A stretch of DNA of 64,000 bases from Pseudomonadota bacterium (GCA_023430685.1 JAEYZH010000024.1:1-64000), one strand, 5' to 3'. Positions 16,501-25,600 are shown, numbered from the stretch's first letter. Notes: a model not told the origin generated them from the letters alone. Program-made: numbers and translations.

Positions 16501-19363
16501 TGGCCAGCGTCTTTGCGTGCTCCCGTGGTACAATTGCGCCGGAGGTAGGACCAATGGAACTTGATCCGCGCAACGCCGATCCGCGCTCGCTTCCGCCGGG
16601 CACCGAATGGTTCGATGACTGGGACGCCGGCTTGATCGCGCTGCTCCCGCCAGGCACCTCGCCCCGCATGCTGGCCTTCGAAGACGGTACGTCCCGTGCG
16701 ATCTTCCGCGACTCGCCGCTCGGCAAGGCTGTCGGCTCCACTCGCGAACTGACGTCGCCGGTGGAAATAGAGCGCGCCATCGTTGAAGCAGGCTTCCCTG
16801 CGACAACGTCGGCCCAAGCTGCGGCGTAGATCTCCCGCATCCGGGCTACCAACTCGGCGTTTTTTGCCTGTTCCGCCGGCGTCAGCGCGCGGTCCTCTCG
16901 CGCAGCCTTTGCGCGGATTGCGCGCTGTTCCTCGTAGAGCTTGTGCCCCGCGTCCTTCGCGCGAAGCATCTCCGGCGTGTTGATCTGCAGTTCGACCGTG
17001 TGCCCGTCGACCCTGACGTTCATATTCACGTCGCGGTAACCGCCATCGATCCCGTCCACAGACGGGTCAAGCGTGTTGCGGAACTTCGTCGGCTTCCCGA
17101 ACCGGCGCTCGACAGCCGCAATCACGGCCGGCACCTGGTCGAGGCGATCGACGACGAGCGTGCCGCGAACCAGATCCTTCAACTTCGTCGGGTCATAGGT
17201 GCCGTCCTCGATGTTCCGGTAATCGGACAGCGTTTTCTCGCCGGCACGCTTCACACCCTTCAGCGGCGCGAGCATCGGCCGCTTGGAGAGGCCGAGTTCG
17301 CGAGCGATTCCCGCAACGCCACGTTCGAACGCTGGGCGCGCGGCTTCCGCGCTCTCGTAGTGCGCGCGCAGACCGCTGCGCGTGGCGTCGTCCAGATCGG
17401 CATGCGCGTCGAGCTCGGCACCCCAGTCAGCGCGCGGCGCTTCCTTCTTCGTGTTGCCGCTCGACAGCCATTCGCGGAACTGCCGCATGTCGCCGAACCG
17501 GCTCACCGATCCGAGGCCCTGCCATCCTTCCTCGTAGTTCGCGGCGTACCCCTCGCGCGCGTCCGTCTCGGTCGGGAAGCCGATCATGACCTTGTGCTCG
17601 TCGAACTTTCCGGTCTTGGGATCGACCTGGTTCACTACGAACACGGGGAGGTCGGCGACGTCGTCGGCGTTCGCCTCGGGGCCGAGGAACGTGTCGACGT
17701 GATCCTTGTCCTTCCCGACGGTGCCGCGGATGTATCCGTAGTGGTGCTGCAGTGGCTCCCATTCTTCGCGGCGGCGCGATCCAGCTGGGTTCTCGATGCT
17801 GATGTCGAGACCACCGATGCGCATGTGCCCCTTGCGATAGTTGCCCGCCTCTTTCTGCGCCGGCGTCGGCTCAGGGAGGTCGTTCTTCGGCGAGGTCGCC
17901 GCGGCGTGCGCGGCCGCTTCGAACTGCGACTCAGCGTCCTGGCCAGCCATCCACCACGGCGGCGCGTCGTCGTCGCGCTGCTGCGCGAGGTCTGGCTGTT
18001 CCTGCGAGTTCTCGCGGCGCGAAACCGCGCGCTCGACATCCGGCGTCAGGCCCAACTCGGCCTTGCGCTGCGCGTCCGCTTCCATTGCAGCGGTGAGGCC
18101 GAAGCGTTGCGACGGCGTAGTCGCTGCGCCGGACGGCGACACCTCGATGATTTGCGCAGGCAGCGCCAGCACGGGAGGCTGCGCGGCTTGACCTGCATTC
18201 GGTTGCTGCTGGTCGTCCCAGACGACGCCGTCTTCTTCGCCAGCACGGTTGAGGATGTCGCGCACGCGATCGCGCGGCTCGACACCGCCATTGGATGCGC
18301 GCGGCGCGCGCGCGCGCTCGGGTGCGCCAGGCAGTGGCGCTTCCGGACGCGGGCCCAGCGCGGCTCCCATGCCGGCGCCGAGCAGCGCGGATACCGGCGC
18401 TTGGCGCGGATCGAACAGCGGTCGATCGAGCTTGTCCGGCAGGGCCTCATTGACCAGCCCGACCTGAGCCGAGTCGGCGACGACGTTCGAGCCAGCGCCC
18501 TGCAGCGCGCGCGCGATCGCAGACCCTGGCGCACTGATCGGCGCGGCGTTCACCAGCGCATTTGCGCCGAACTCGGTCGCGGCAGCCGTCAGGGCATCGC
18601 CGGAGTCGCCGCCGGCGCGCAGAACGTCGATGCCTGTACGAGCACCCATCGCTGCGCCGGGTACGAGCGAGGCCTTCGCCGAATGCTCGAGCGCACTCGC
18701 CAAGCCGCTCCGCACTGCTTCACCAGCGGTCGCTGCACCACGCATTGCGGCCGGCGCGGCGCTTACGCCGCCGGTGAGATACATGGCGCCGATGTCGGGA
18801 ATCATGCGCGTACCGGCGAACGCAAGCCGCTCGCCAAGGTCCGCGTCCTGTCGCGGCTGCAACGCGGTGTCCGCGTCGAACGCGCGGTCGACCATGTTGC
18901 GCATCCAGAAGTCGGTGGCTGCGCTGTCGCCGCGCACGAAGTCTGCGGCCGCGGCAACCGGCGCTCCGGCGAGCAGGTTCGCCGTGCCAGCCGTGCCGTG
19001 CATCCACGATCGAGGTCCCCGAACCACTGGGTTGTCGACGATGGCCTCGGCGACGGGGTTGTCGAACAGATGGGCGAACGGATCCGCCCCTTCCATCATC
19101 GAACGCAGGCCCGGCGCGCGCGGCGCGGGCGACGACGCTTGGGTGCCGTCCACAGGCTGCGGAAGCGGCACTTCACCCGAGGCCTGCGCCGCGGTGATCG
19201 CGGTCGACATGCCGCCGGCACGCACGTTCCCGAAGTCCGGAGCGGCATCGTCCCACTGGATCGCATCAGCGGAGATTGCTGGCGCGTCGTCCCACTGGAT
19301 ACCGCCCGCGGCTTGCGGCGCGTCGTCCCAGACGATGCTGTTCGGGTCAAACGGGTTGGGCAT
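10553..19363 (-). CDS. giant polyvalent internal virion protein (2936 aa) with RelA/SpoT-like, ParB-like, JAB and zincin segments
   Basis: Probably packaged in the virion and ejected with the DNA. In order: three N-terminal WDDAP repeats (residues 10-45); an Ala/Gly-rich, partly hydrophobic region (~100-340); an inorganic-pyrophosphatase-like polyvalent-protein domain (~495-640, HHYGYIRGTVGKDKDHVDTF); a RelA/SpoT-like segment (~655-845, LKDLVRGTLVVDRL, GGYRDVNMNVRVDGHTVELQ and AGHKLYEEQ); a DdrB/ParB-like domain (~1085-1440, NPVLIRLYDAEHNVGDMGAE); a RadC-type JAB domain with HNHPSG near 1675; a zincin-like HESWGH near 1970; and a long helical C-terminus with a hydrophobic stretch AAVAGAVAIASALSYLL near 2630. 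Such combinations are known as phage polyvalent proteins. The ATG at 19363 has AAGGAAGG upstream. Activities are inferred from motifs only; the RelA-like part may be catalytically altered. Confidence 0.88.
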   Translation of the reverse strand: MPNPFDPNSIVWDDAPQAAGGIQWDDAPAISADAIQWDDAAPDFGNVRAGGMSTAITAAQASGEVPLPQPVDGTQASSPAPRAPGLRSMMEGADPFAHLFDNPVAEAIVDNPVVRGPRSWMHGTAGTANLLAGAPVAAAADFVRGDSAATDFWMRNMVDRAFDADTALQPRQDADLGERLAFAGTRMIPDIGAMYLTGGVSAAPAAMRGAATAGEAVRSGLASALEHSAKASLVPGAAMGARTGIDVLRAGGDSGDALTAAATEFGANALVNAAPISAPGSAIARALQGAGSNVVADSAQVGLVNEALPDKLDRPLFDPRQAPVSALLGAGMGAALGPRPEAPLPGAPERARAPRASNGGVEPRDRVRDILNRAGEEDGVVWDDQQQPNAGQAAQPPVLALPAQIIEVSPSGAATTPSQRFGLTAAMEADAQRKAELGLTPDVERAVSRRENSQEQPDLAQQRDDDAPPWWMAGQDAESQFEAAAHAAATSPKNDLPEPTPAQKEAGNYRKGHMRIGGLDISIENPAGSRRREEWEPLQHHYGYIRGTVGKDKDHVDTFLGPEANADDVADLPVFVVNQVDPKTGKFDEHKVMIGFPTETDAREGYAANYEEGWQGLGSVSRFGDMRQFREWLSSGNTKKEAPRADWGAELDAHADLDDATRSGLRAHYESAEAARPAFERGVAGIARELGLSKRPMLAPLKGVKRAGEKTLSDYRNIEDGTYDPTKLKDLVRGTLVVDRLDQVPAVIAAVERRFGKPTKFRNTLDPSVDGIDGGYRDVNMNVRVDGHTVELQINTPEMLRAKDAGHKLYEEQRAIRAKAAREDRALTPAEQAKNAELVARMREIYAAAWADVVAGKPASTMARSISTGDVSSRVEPTALPSGESRKIARDVPSSKASMRGEVPGGSSAIKPASQSSNHSVPGGSERGSALRGSSSIGPTSGAIVPREHAKTLAKARVDGDGVFIPGDVSRVRKALRAAGVGGVLVQRGGGVILRNKARRDFEAWRAQQPQQGANNDRAATTLARTGQGGPAPGSDGSNAGAAARSGGGDVSGLPGADPGAAGRAAEADGGLTLQNRDRSRAASVAQMQGIAGAPDAQRLSFSRDPNSGAPMVSAAESARAVPEADLGREDHVVMPSTGRRIPVRYAVVEADDVAASHSADGTANAHYAKARLRALNNGRVAGLQGAWKRGTAESYRQGLIDDAALHGVSAEAIAGKRNPVLIRLYDAEHNVGDMGAESNASTNLGLSPTEQARTDARALPDLDELPVTDAGDLSTNPASPFYRAFLRNLGANEAAKLVDGEGRPNKTFFDRLRAAVFARAYGSDRMIAAMAEDADPDARNVLSALVRAAPEWAKVDRTGSLGDYPSRIAAAFDVLRAARESGQRIEAFLAQGDLIARDTSGDQWARMFGANARSVSRMATGLREAARAVAAEQQAAQNGDMFGRSPASAEDVTRRAIGEVERINADDNRIRTSGSLFTAGGRPAAEARPGADRPGSDGRERTQDERAEAGESVREPEVIDLGEVRENAATYGETRPLSPESERGSVADPTRAQARRGARGEVSGQLDLFASPAVGTIPLRRKAATLAQNARLVTTGSFRAGIERISGWQDVAHIIAPLRKSPQEQMLAVVADASSRPLAVIRHSVGTIDGSSVAPGTVFGAVAQVPGARHVWFAHNHPSGVIEQSAADKAITSLLRNLMDGSGIETHGMIVVAPGNRRASLFRPEDGSTVVDGVTASRRNVDVPIQERALRRVPPNDRAAITDPQDALRYARERQESGVLLLDNRHRPVGFLPLDEAEMAKLRTGDIDTGAAHVMRQVTEANAAAAIVVSRNVEAGRNIARLLSDGDIRALDVIHLDGNKATSVAGSGQRTVADRPFLSRSTRAESVPTASEVDLDAVVERTTAGWKNAPRVEAVESFGELPQALQAEAREQGSDGSDVVAAWHDGRLWLVRSHPDLATELGIERAIFHESWGHQGMRLVFGKDLPAALERIATGMGGIDGIRRYAKKHGIDLSVYESGVLGRADLTAAQKNAILLDELAAHLAQNGPPGVRQRIREYIGAIKAWLREHGFAKLAKLTDADLAHVLRQARRAVVDGKVRLPGDNSTAFSFAAPAPHLSKGQVDALRSIGASPRITNLRDRFREIMDRASLRITQGIVDQFAPLKDLDFTGYMQARLSRGTDGALEAAFLYGTPKLSDGALDVDVDGQGLRGILSDLAGEHDLFLAWVAGNRAERLKGEGRERHFTDKQIAELKSLNQGTMADGRDRGTVYLKAHTAFRRYQKAVLDIAEEAGLIDPSSRKAWEHEFYVPFYRIAEDNPDFSPARVGGGLVKQQAFKALKGGKDPLRDLLANTLANWSMLMTSSMRNMAATKALAAAENTGIARKIGSAEKGSVWVMDHGQQVHYLVDDPLVLDALTALHFGGIKGRAMDAMRWFRHALTTGVTISPSFRIRNLLRDSISVLAVSDDAGFNPLRNMMNGWKATKKGSATAARMLAGGGKIRFGSLNDGQQARNAHRLIEMGIDDAQILGTPERAKNALRAAWDWWNDVGDRSETINRSAVYERARARGATHLEASYEARDLMDFTMGGKWASVRFLTAVVPFLNARIQGTYKLGKGAAANPARFAAVAGAVAIASALSYLLQRDDDDYKALPDWARDTYWCVKLGDKMLFIPKPFEVGAMGSVVERMTELAVGGDDYRAKDFAHTLANILGDQLSMNPVPQAVKPLIEAWANYDTFRQAPIDSMGDERLPAQDRVGPTTTAGAVAIGRVANVSPKKVDHIVRGYFGWLGMQAMNVSDLMLRDAMGLPSNPRRDLTKIDNVFVAGDFVKNADANSDKYVARFYDVLGDVEETYAAYNHARKTGNTAREEDLADHPDLAKRPIYAGANKRMQKINQRIKAVANDRELSAREKRIELEALYAERAELAADVDARSRATH

Positions 19364-19380
19364 CTCGCCTTCCTTGGCGG

Positions 19381-20616
19381 TTACTCGAGGGGCAGAATCG
19401 TTCCATCCTCGTACTGCGCGACGCGGCGCCCGTTCGCGGTTCCAGTGCGCACCACGCGACCGTGCGAGCCGCCAGGCGCTGGCGATGTGCCTGGCCGGGC
19501 ACCACTGCGCTGTGGCTGCGCGGCGAAACGCGGTGGCGGCGCAGCTCCCTCATCGCCCCACTGCGGATCGACGCGTCGTGGCGCCCACCAGCCCTCCGCT
19601 TCCGGATGCGCGCGGCGCATGTAGTGGGCCGTGACCTTCGCGGCATCGTCAGCGCGCGCGCCGTCCTTCACCTGGTCGGCGTAGAACTTGGCGGCGATCT
19701 GCGCCGGGGTGCCCTCGCGCTCGCGGCCGGCCAGCGTTCCCTTTGCCGGCTGACCGGATTCGTCCATGATCGGCGCCGTGCGGCCGGTGGCGTAGTCGAA
19801 CTGCTGCAGCGATCCATCGTCGCCGCGCACGAGCTCGGTGAAGTTCTTCGGGTTTTTCGCGCGCGCCGCGGCTTCTTCCTGCTGCGATCGGATGCCCTCG
19901 AAGGCAGCCTGCACGTAGATGCGCGGGTCGACCATCGTCGCCGCTGCGCGCAGCAACTGATCCTGATTCGCGAACTGGGTCACCTTGCCGCCGGCGCTCG
20001 TGATCGTGAACGAACCGTCTTCGTTCTGCGTGATTCCTGCGATGGGAGCGCCCCCGAAGGATCCGATCGTGCTGTTGTACGCTTCGGCCAGGCCGTTCCA
20101 ATCGCCGGTCGCGCGGCCCTGCGCAAATCCCGCGCCGATCGCGTTCCGCGCCTTCGCAATGCCCATGTCGAGGCGCTTCTCGTCGATGCCCATGCGCTCG
20201 AGCTCGATGCGCATCGCATTGAGCGACATGCGCTGCCCGCTCTCGGCCATGCTCTGGCGCTTGGCCTGCTGGCCGAGATCGAACTCCGCATCCTCCTGCG
20301 CATACTTGGTCGGCAGGCGATCCAGTTCCATACGACCGCGCTCCGCCTGCATGCCGCGGATCGAGCGGTCGAGGCCGTACGTCTCGTCTTCGCGCTGCTC
20401 GAGGATAGGCCGACGTTTCAGCATGTGTGACCGATCCTCGAGCCCGTGCTCGAACACCGTCTCCACACGCTCGTCCGCGCGCGCCTCTCGCCCAGCCTGA
20501 CGCTCGCGCTCCGCCCGCGCCTCCGCGTCCAGCGCGTTGCGGCGGTTGATTTCGTTCTGCTGGTCCCATCCATCCATCAGGCCCTGCAGGATGCCGCCGG
20601 TCGCGAGGCCTGCCAT
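19381..20616 (-). CDS. internal virion protein, helical (411 aa)
   Basis: A mostly helical protein: the first ~150 residues are rich in Glu, Arg and Gln (coiled coil, NEINRRNALDAEARAERERQ), followed by a region with AKARNAIGAGFAQGRATGDW and a Pro/Gly/Arg-rich C-terminal tail with ARPGTSPAPGGSHGRV. No enzyme motif. The ATG at 20616 has GGAGGTGT six bases upstream and shares one base with the previous stop (TGATG); a GTG one codon earlier is possible. Its place directly before the giant protein and after another helical protein is that of podovirus internal core proteins. Confidence 0.7.
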   Translation of the reverse strand: MAGLATGGILQGLMDGWDQQNEINRRNALDAEARAERERQAGREARADERVETVFEHGLEDRSHMLKRRPILEQREDETYGLDRSIRGMQAERGRMELDRLPTKYAQEDAEFDLGQQAKRQSMAESGQRMSLNAMRIELERMGIDEKRLDMGIAKARNAIGAGFAQGRATGDWNGLAEAYNSTIGSFGGAPIAGITQNEDGSFTITSAGGKVTQFANQDQLLRAAATMVDPRIYVQAAFEGIRSQQEEAAARAKNPKNFTELVRGDDGSLQQFDYATGRTAPIMDESGQPAKGTLAGREREGTPAQIAAKFYADQVKDGARADDAAKVTAHYMRRAHPEAEGWWAPRRVDPQWGDEGAAPPPRFAAQPQRSGARPGTSPAPGGSHGRVVRTGTANGRRVAQYEDGTILPLE

Positions 20617-21287
20617 CACACACCTCCGAACATGTTGTTGCCCGAGTACTCATTCACGAGCGAGCTGACGCCGCGGCCCATCATCTGGGCGCCGGCGGCC
20701 GCCGCTTGGGAATACTGGTCTGCCCTAGCGCCGTACATCGCCGCCTGCCCGCCGAATGCGCCGCCGAGCGCGCTGCTGCCGGCATTCATCGTGTTGAGCG
20801 CGTTCGCTTGCGCGCCGCTCGACAGGCTCGCAAAGCTGGCGAGCTTGTTAAACCGGGTGTCCTTGGCGGCCTTACGCGCCTGGTTGTTGCCGTTCACCTG
20901 CGCCATCGCGCGGCCGAGTCCATACTGGGTTTCGCTCGCGCTGAACGCACCGTCGGTCGGATTCACGCCGTAGCGCTCCATCGTCCGGCGATTGATGTCC
21001 TGCGCAGTGTCGAAGGACATGCCGACGTCTGCGGCGATCGCACCATAGTCGGGGCGCTCTTCTTCCATCGCGAGCTCGCGGAAACTGGTAAGCGCCGGCA
21101 TGTAGAGCTGCTTCCAGTCCTCGTACTGCTCCTTGCCGAAGTCCAGCTGGTCCTGCGCAACCTGCGCCTGCGCATCCATCGACTGCTGCTGGCGCTTGGA
21201 GGCCTTGTCGGATGCCTTGCTTGCCTTGTTGGCGCTGTACGCGCCGGCTGCGACCGTCGCGACGGCCATCGCAGTTACTGCGGCCAT
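20616..21287 (-). CDS. internal virion protein with N-terminal hydrophobic segment (223 aa)
   Basis: N-terminus AAVTAMAVATVAAGAYSANK is small-residue hydrophobic, as in phage internal core proteins that insert into membranes; then a Gln/Lys-rich helix, and a C-terminal half rich in Ala, Gly, Ser and Asn (AGSSALGGAFGGQAAMYG). The conserved-looking YGVNPTDGAFSASE segment is near residue 115. The ATG lies 13 bases inside the preceding acetyltransferase gene and has AAGGAG upstream. Probable role: DNA ejection channel or core; inferred from position and composition. Confidence 0.7.
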   Translation of the reverse strand: MAAVTAMAVATVAAGAYSANKASKASDKASKRQQQSMDAQAQVAQDQLDFGKEQYEDWKQLYMPALTSFRELAMEEERPDYGAIAADVGMSFDTAQDINRRTMERYGVNPTDGAFSASETQYGLGRAMAQVNGNNQARKAAKDTRFNKLASFASLSSGAQANALNTMNAGSSALGGAFGGQAAMYGARADQYSQAAAAGAQMMGRGVSSLVNEYSGNNMFGGV

Positions 21288-21736
21288 TGCACCAGCTCCT
21301 TGGTGTAGCAGCTTTCGCTGAAGCGGTATCCCATCCGCTCGTAGAGGGCCGCCGCTTGGGGCGGGCTGTTCGACAGGTGCACCATCTGGATGGCCACGGC
21401 GCCAGCGGCGCGGCAGGCTGGCTCGACTGCCGAGAGCAGCGCGTGTCCCGCGCCGGACTTGCGCGCGTCAGGATCGACCCACCACACCACTTCGTGCGCA
21501 GTGCGCACCGCATGGTTGAACATGAATGGCGCGATGAACAGGCCGGCCATCCCGACCACGCGACCATCAACCTCCGCGACCAGCATCGTGCCGGTCTCCA
21601 TCATCGACCGCGTGAGCGCCGCGACTGCATCCTTCGACATCGACACGAATCTGGCATAGCTCGTGGTCGCGTAGAACGCACGCGACATCGCGACGATCGC
21701 TTCCAGATCCGCTTCGGTGGCGAGGCGGACGATCAC
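21275..21736 (-). CDS. GNAT-family N-acetyltransferase
   Basis: A 153-residue GNAT fold: IVRLATEADLEAIVAMSRAF at the N-terminus, GTMLVAEVDGRVVGMAGLFI in the middle strands, the acetyl-CoA loop WWVDPDARKSGAGHALLSAV and the C-terminal AAALYERMGYRFSESCYTKE. It would transfer an acetyl group from acetyl-CoA to an amine; the acceptor is unknown. The GTG start overlaps the previous stop (GTGA) and has AGGGG upstream. It lies in the late operon between tail and internal virion genes, an odd place for an enzyme unless it modifies virion or host components late in infection. Confidence 0.88.
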   Translation of the reverse strand: MIVRLATEADLEAIVAMSRAFYATTSYARFVSMSKDAVAALTRSMMETGTMLVAEVDGRVVGMAGLFIAPFMFNHAVRTAHEVVWWVDPDARKSGAGHALLSAVEPACRAAGAVAIQMVHLSNSPPQAAALYERMGYRFSESCYTKELVQWPQ

Positions 21737-22008
21737 GACGCCGCAACCCCTAGAATGACGCCGAGCGCAAACGGCGCCACGCAAGTACCGCGCTCGCTAT
21801 TGGCCCGCTCGGCGGCCAACGCGCTGCGTTCCAATGCGGCAACTTCACGTCGACGCAGCAGAAGCAGTTCCCGGTCGCGACGCCACGCGGCCGCTTCATG
21901 CGGCGGCATGCCTGCCGTCACGGTAGCGACGAGCTGCTGTTCTCTCCTTGCCGCGTACTGCGCAACATCGATCTGAGCCATCGCCGCGGCCGCTGCGATC
22001 ACGAACAT
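21733..22008 (-). CDS. small helical protein with hydrophobic ends
   Basis: A 91-residue protein beginning MFVIAAAAAMAQIDVAQYAA, with a charged central helix rich in Arg and Glu (RRDRELLLLRRREVAALERS) and a short hydrophobic end (APFALGVILGVAAS). Both ends may touch the membrane. The start has AAGGAGTG upstream; the gene overlaps the 2OG oxygenase gene by ten bases and the acetyltransferase by four, so all three are one translational unit. No family recognised. Confidence 0.65.
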   Translation of the reverse strand: MFVIAAAAAMAQIDVAQYAARREQQLVATVTAGMPPHEAAAWRRDRELLLLRRREVAALERSALAAERANSERGTCVAPFALGVILGVAAS

Positions 22009-22568
22009 GGGACACTCCTTGGCGTGAAGAAGGCGACCGCCACCAGCCGGCCATTCTCCGGACAATTCCCGAATGCCGCGAAGGGATACCGGCTGTGGAA
22101 CAGCGCGCTCTCGTAGATCGCGGCACGGTTGTAGCGCATGCGCGCGACGCCGCGGATCGACCAGGCGTCCGCGTTGTTCCAGTCGTGCCGCACCTGCTCG
22201 AACAGGTCCGCGTCGCCCGGATCGATCCGGTGCGCGCCGGTCGCGTGGTGGCGCCAAAATGCGGTGCCCCCGGGGCCGTCGCACAGGTAGAGCACAAGCG
22301 CATGCGTGCCCCAGCCGAGGTCCGAATGGATCGCAGCGTTCGGCATCTCGCCGTTGAAGTTCATGCGGTAGCCCATGCCGAGCATGTCGACGGGACCCAT
22401 GATCGCCTCGATGCGCTCGCGCAGACCCGGCACGTCGACGAGGGAAACGCGCTTGTAGACCTCACCATCCGGGCCTGGCCAATCGATGAACTTCGAGCCG
22501 AGCGCGTGCGCCCGAACCGCGTCGGGGCTGGCGAGGAAACTGTCGTGGATAGTCAGGCCGTCGAGCAT
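21999..22568 (-). CDS. 2-oxoglutarate/Fe(II)-dependent oxygenase-like protein (DUF6445-like)
   Basis: A 189-residue double-stranded beta-helix protein. The metal-site HxD is in AAIHSDLGWGTHALVLYL (near residue 80), followed by GGTAFWRH; a distal His is in ALFHSRYPFAAFG near residue 165, and an Arg-containing last strand follows. This is the layout of 2OG-Fe(II) oxygenases, enzymes that hydroxylate proteins, nucleic acids or small molecules. The substrate is unknown. It is the first of three coupled genes (oxygenase, small helical, acetyltransferase) between the tail protein and the internal virion genes. Confidence 0.8.
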   Translation of the reverse strand: MLDGLTIHDSFLASPDAVRAHALGSKFIDWPGPDGEVYKRVSLVDVPGLRERIEAIMGPVDMLGMGYRMNFNGEMPNAAIHSDLGWGTHALVLYLCDGPGGTAFWRHHATGAHRIDPGDADLFEQVRHDWNNADAWSIRGVARMRYNRAAIYESALFHSRYPFAAFGNCPENGRLVAVAFFTPRSVPCS

Positions 22569-22630
22569 GGCTCTGAGCGCAATTTCGCGGACCTAGATGA
22601 TCCGAGGACGTCCGTGCTGGTCCAAGTGAA

Positions 22631-25600
22631 TTACGCGATATGCATCGCGATCACGTTCCAACCTTGCATGATCGAAAACTGCGCCTCAGCCATCGTTTTC
22701 ATGTTGAGCCGGACGTAGTACTGGCCCGGCGTCGGCTGGACGACGCCCATGATCGTGAATGGCCAAACTTCGGGGGCGAAGTCGTCCACGACCTGCTCCT
22801 GGATCAGGTAGCCGGAAGTGTCCTCGTAGCCTGCGGCGCCGCCGCTGCCCGTCAGCGTCGCCTTGAACATGTAGCCCTTGTGATCGTTGCCGCCGCTGGA
22901 CTGGGTCGCCAGCGTTCCGGAAATGATGATGAGGATGCGCGGCGCGCCGCCGCTGCGAGTCGGCTTCACGTTGATGCGGCCGCCCGAGACGGCCACCTGC
23001 ACAATGCTCGAGGCGCGCGGGTTTGCGCCGCCGAATCCGGACCATCCCGAGCCAGGTCCAGCGTCGCTGGCCAGCGAAGGCAGCATCAGGCCAGAGTCGC
23101 CAAGGAACAGGTCGGTGTTGAAGCCTGCGCGCGCCTGATCGTCGCGAACCCAGAAGGCGCCGTTCGCTTCCGACCTACCCTCGCCCGCCGTGCCGTAGTT
23201 CGCGCGAGGACCGATCCACATGGCGAATCGCTGGCCCGGCTGGCCGTCTCCACCGATCGAGGCGACATTGATGCCATCAGTCGCGATCACCGCATCGTCG
23301 CCGACGGAGAGGTTGCCGCCGACAAACAGGTTGCCCAGCCGGTCGAGCTTGAACGCTTCCTGCCCGGTCGCTGGCTTCCAGTAGCGCAGCGGGTACTGGC
23401 TGGTCACTGGATTGTTCATCTCGATGATGAAGTTCGAGATGCTGTCGTAGCTGCTGGGGTCCAATGCGCCGGTGCCGGGTGTGCCGGCGATCAGGCGCTG
23501 TCCAATGACGACGTTCGCGTTCACCACCTCGGCCTGCAGTTGGTGGATGAATGCGGTCTGCGCCGTCAACACGTCGAAGTCGGCCTCGGTCGCGCGCACG
23601 AGCCCGTCGACCACGAGCTTGCCGCGGATCCCGACAACACCGCGCGTCGTGTCGATGACGAACGGGATATTCGGCGCCGGCATCAAGGCGTTCTTGTAGA
23701 CGTTGAGGTCGCTCGCGTTCGAGAACGATCCGTTGTCCGTGCGCTTCACGCGCACCGTCGACCCGCTGACGGATACGACTTCCACTTCGAGGCCCGCCAG
23801 GCCGATGCCAGCGAGCGGGTTCGGGCTCTGCCCCTGCGGGTTGCCGTCGGTGATCGCGAAGACGGCCGTGTTCGGATGCTCGGCGTCGTCGCTCGCGCGG
23901 ATGCCATGGTTCGAAGTGCCGAGCGCTATGTTTGCCTCGACGCCGGTCCCGATGCGGGAAATGCTCTGGATCACGCCACCGGCCATGCCGGTGCCCATCA
24001 CTGCGAATTGATTCGCATTGATCAGGAAGGTGCTCAGCGTCTCGAATTCGCCCTCTTCGTTCTGCGAGGTTTCCAGTCCGAGCCCGAAGCCGGCCGCGTA
24101 GACCAGGCCGTCTGAGGTGATCTCGCGCATGCGCACGGACCACATTGCTTCCACTGCGCCATCCGCGTGCTGGGCGATCTCCATCGCTTGCTGCGCCTGT
24201 ACCGTTGCTTCCCCGATCGACGTCTCGAGCGCGGCCACCTCGCGCGCGATGACGCTTCCAGGCTCCGCGCTGACGAAGACGTTGTGGAACACGCTGGCGA
24301 TGAGGTCGATGAAGTCGTCCGGATCGTTCCCGCCACCAGCTCCCGCAGCGCCGATCGTCACGCCCGTGACGGCAACGCCCGCGCCAAACGGGACGGAGTT
24401 GCCCGGGATGTTCAAGATGACATTCGGCCCGCCGACGCTGAATACCGTTTGGTTGCCGGCGATGCTGCTGAGCGGACCAGATGGCGCGATCAGGTTGATC
24501 GTTTGACCGGCGGAAAAGTTGCTGCCGGCCGAAGGGTTGGCGAGTGTCAGCAGGATCTGAGATGGCAGTTCCGCAGCGCGCGTGTAGGAGAAGACGGCGA
24601 ACTGCTCGCCGCCGCTGTTATCCGCCGCTGCCTGCGTGATGGCAGCCTGCCAGATGTTCACCTCTTCGAGGTTCGCCGCGTTCTCTTCGGCGATGCCCGT
24701 CACGTATCCGATCCGCTGGATCAACGTCTGGCTGCCGGGCGGCTGATCGCTCACGCCGATGATGCGGATGAGCTGCTGGTTGATCTGGCCGTGCAGTGCG
24801 TCATCCAGCGAAGCGATGTAGTTCGTGACGCCGCCCGCCTGCATGATCGGGTTGAACGCCGCGGTGTCGAAGAACTGACCCACCAGTTGCCGGTAGATCG
24901 ACGTGTTCTGCACGTTCGTGATGAGCTGACCTAGCACCAGCGCAGGGTCGATCGAGAGTTGTCCGCTCGCGCCGAGTAGCGGCGCGTACGGACCAGGCAC
25001 GCCCGCCGTCGACACAAACCGGACCCAGTACCAGTAGGTCGTCGGGTTGAGCGCATCGCCCAGCGGATCGGCCGTGGTGTCGAGCCTCACGAGGTCCGCA
25101 TCGGTGAAGATCGTTCCGGCACCGGTGCCAGCAAAGTCGGGATGTACGTTGCCCGGCCCGATCGGCCGGTTCGGCTGAGGCATGGCGCCGAGGTTGAACG
25201 TCGGCGCAATCGGATTGCCGGCGCCATCCCTGCCCGCCTCAGGCTTGCGAAAGAGCTCCGCGTAGGCGTGGTTGTGATAGTCGGGCGGGTTCCACGTGAC
25301 CATCAGTCCGCTTGGCGCGATGTGATGCACCGAAACGCCTGTTGGCGCTGGCGGCGGCGTGAAGTCGTCGTCGCCGAAATCCGGATCTCCCGGGTCGAAG
25401 ATCGGACTGCCGGGATCATCGCCACCACCATCGCCTGGGCCGACCACCGCAGCTCCGCCGCGCCCGACGTTGACCTTCGCGATGCCGGCGTCGCCGAGTT
25501 CGCGAAGCGTGACGAAGCGATCGAGCGGATCACCGCGACGGCCGTAGCCGACCTCAACCGACTCCTTCAGAGCCTTGAGCGCCAAGTCGACCTCATTCTG

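Noticed and set aside
16943..19624. An 893-codon plus-strand frame
   Set aside because: Antisense to the N-terminal third of the giant virion protein, no domain, no ribosome site; a GC-bias shadow.
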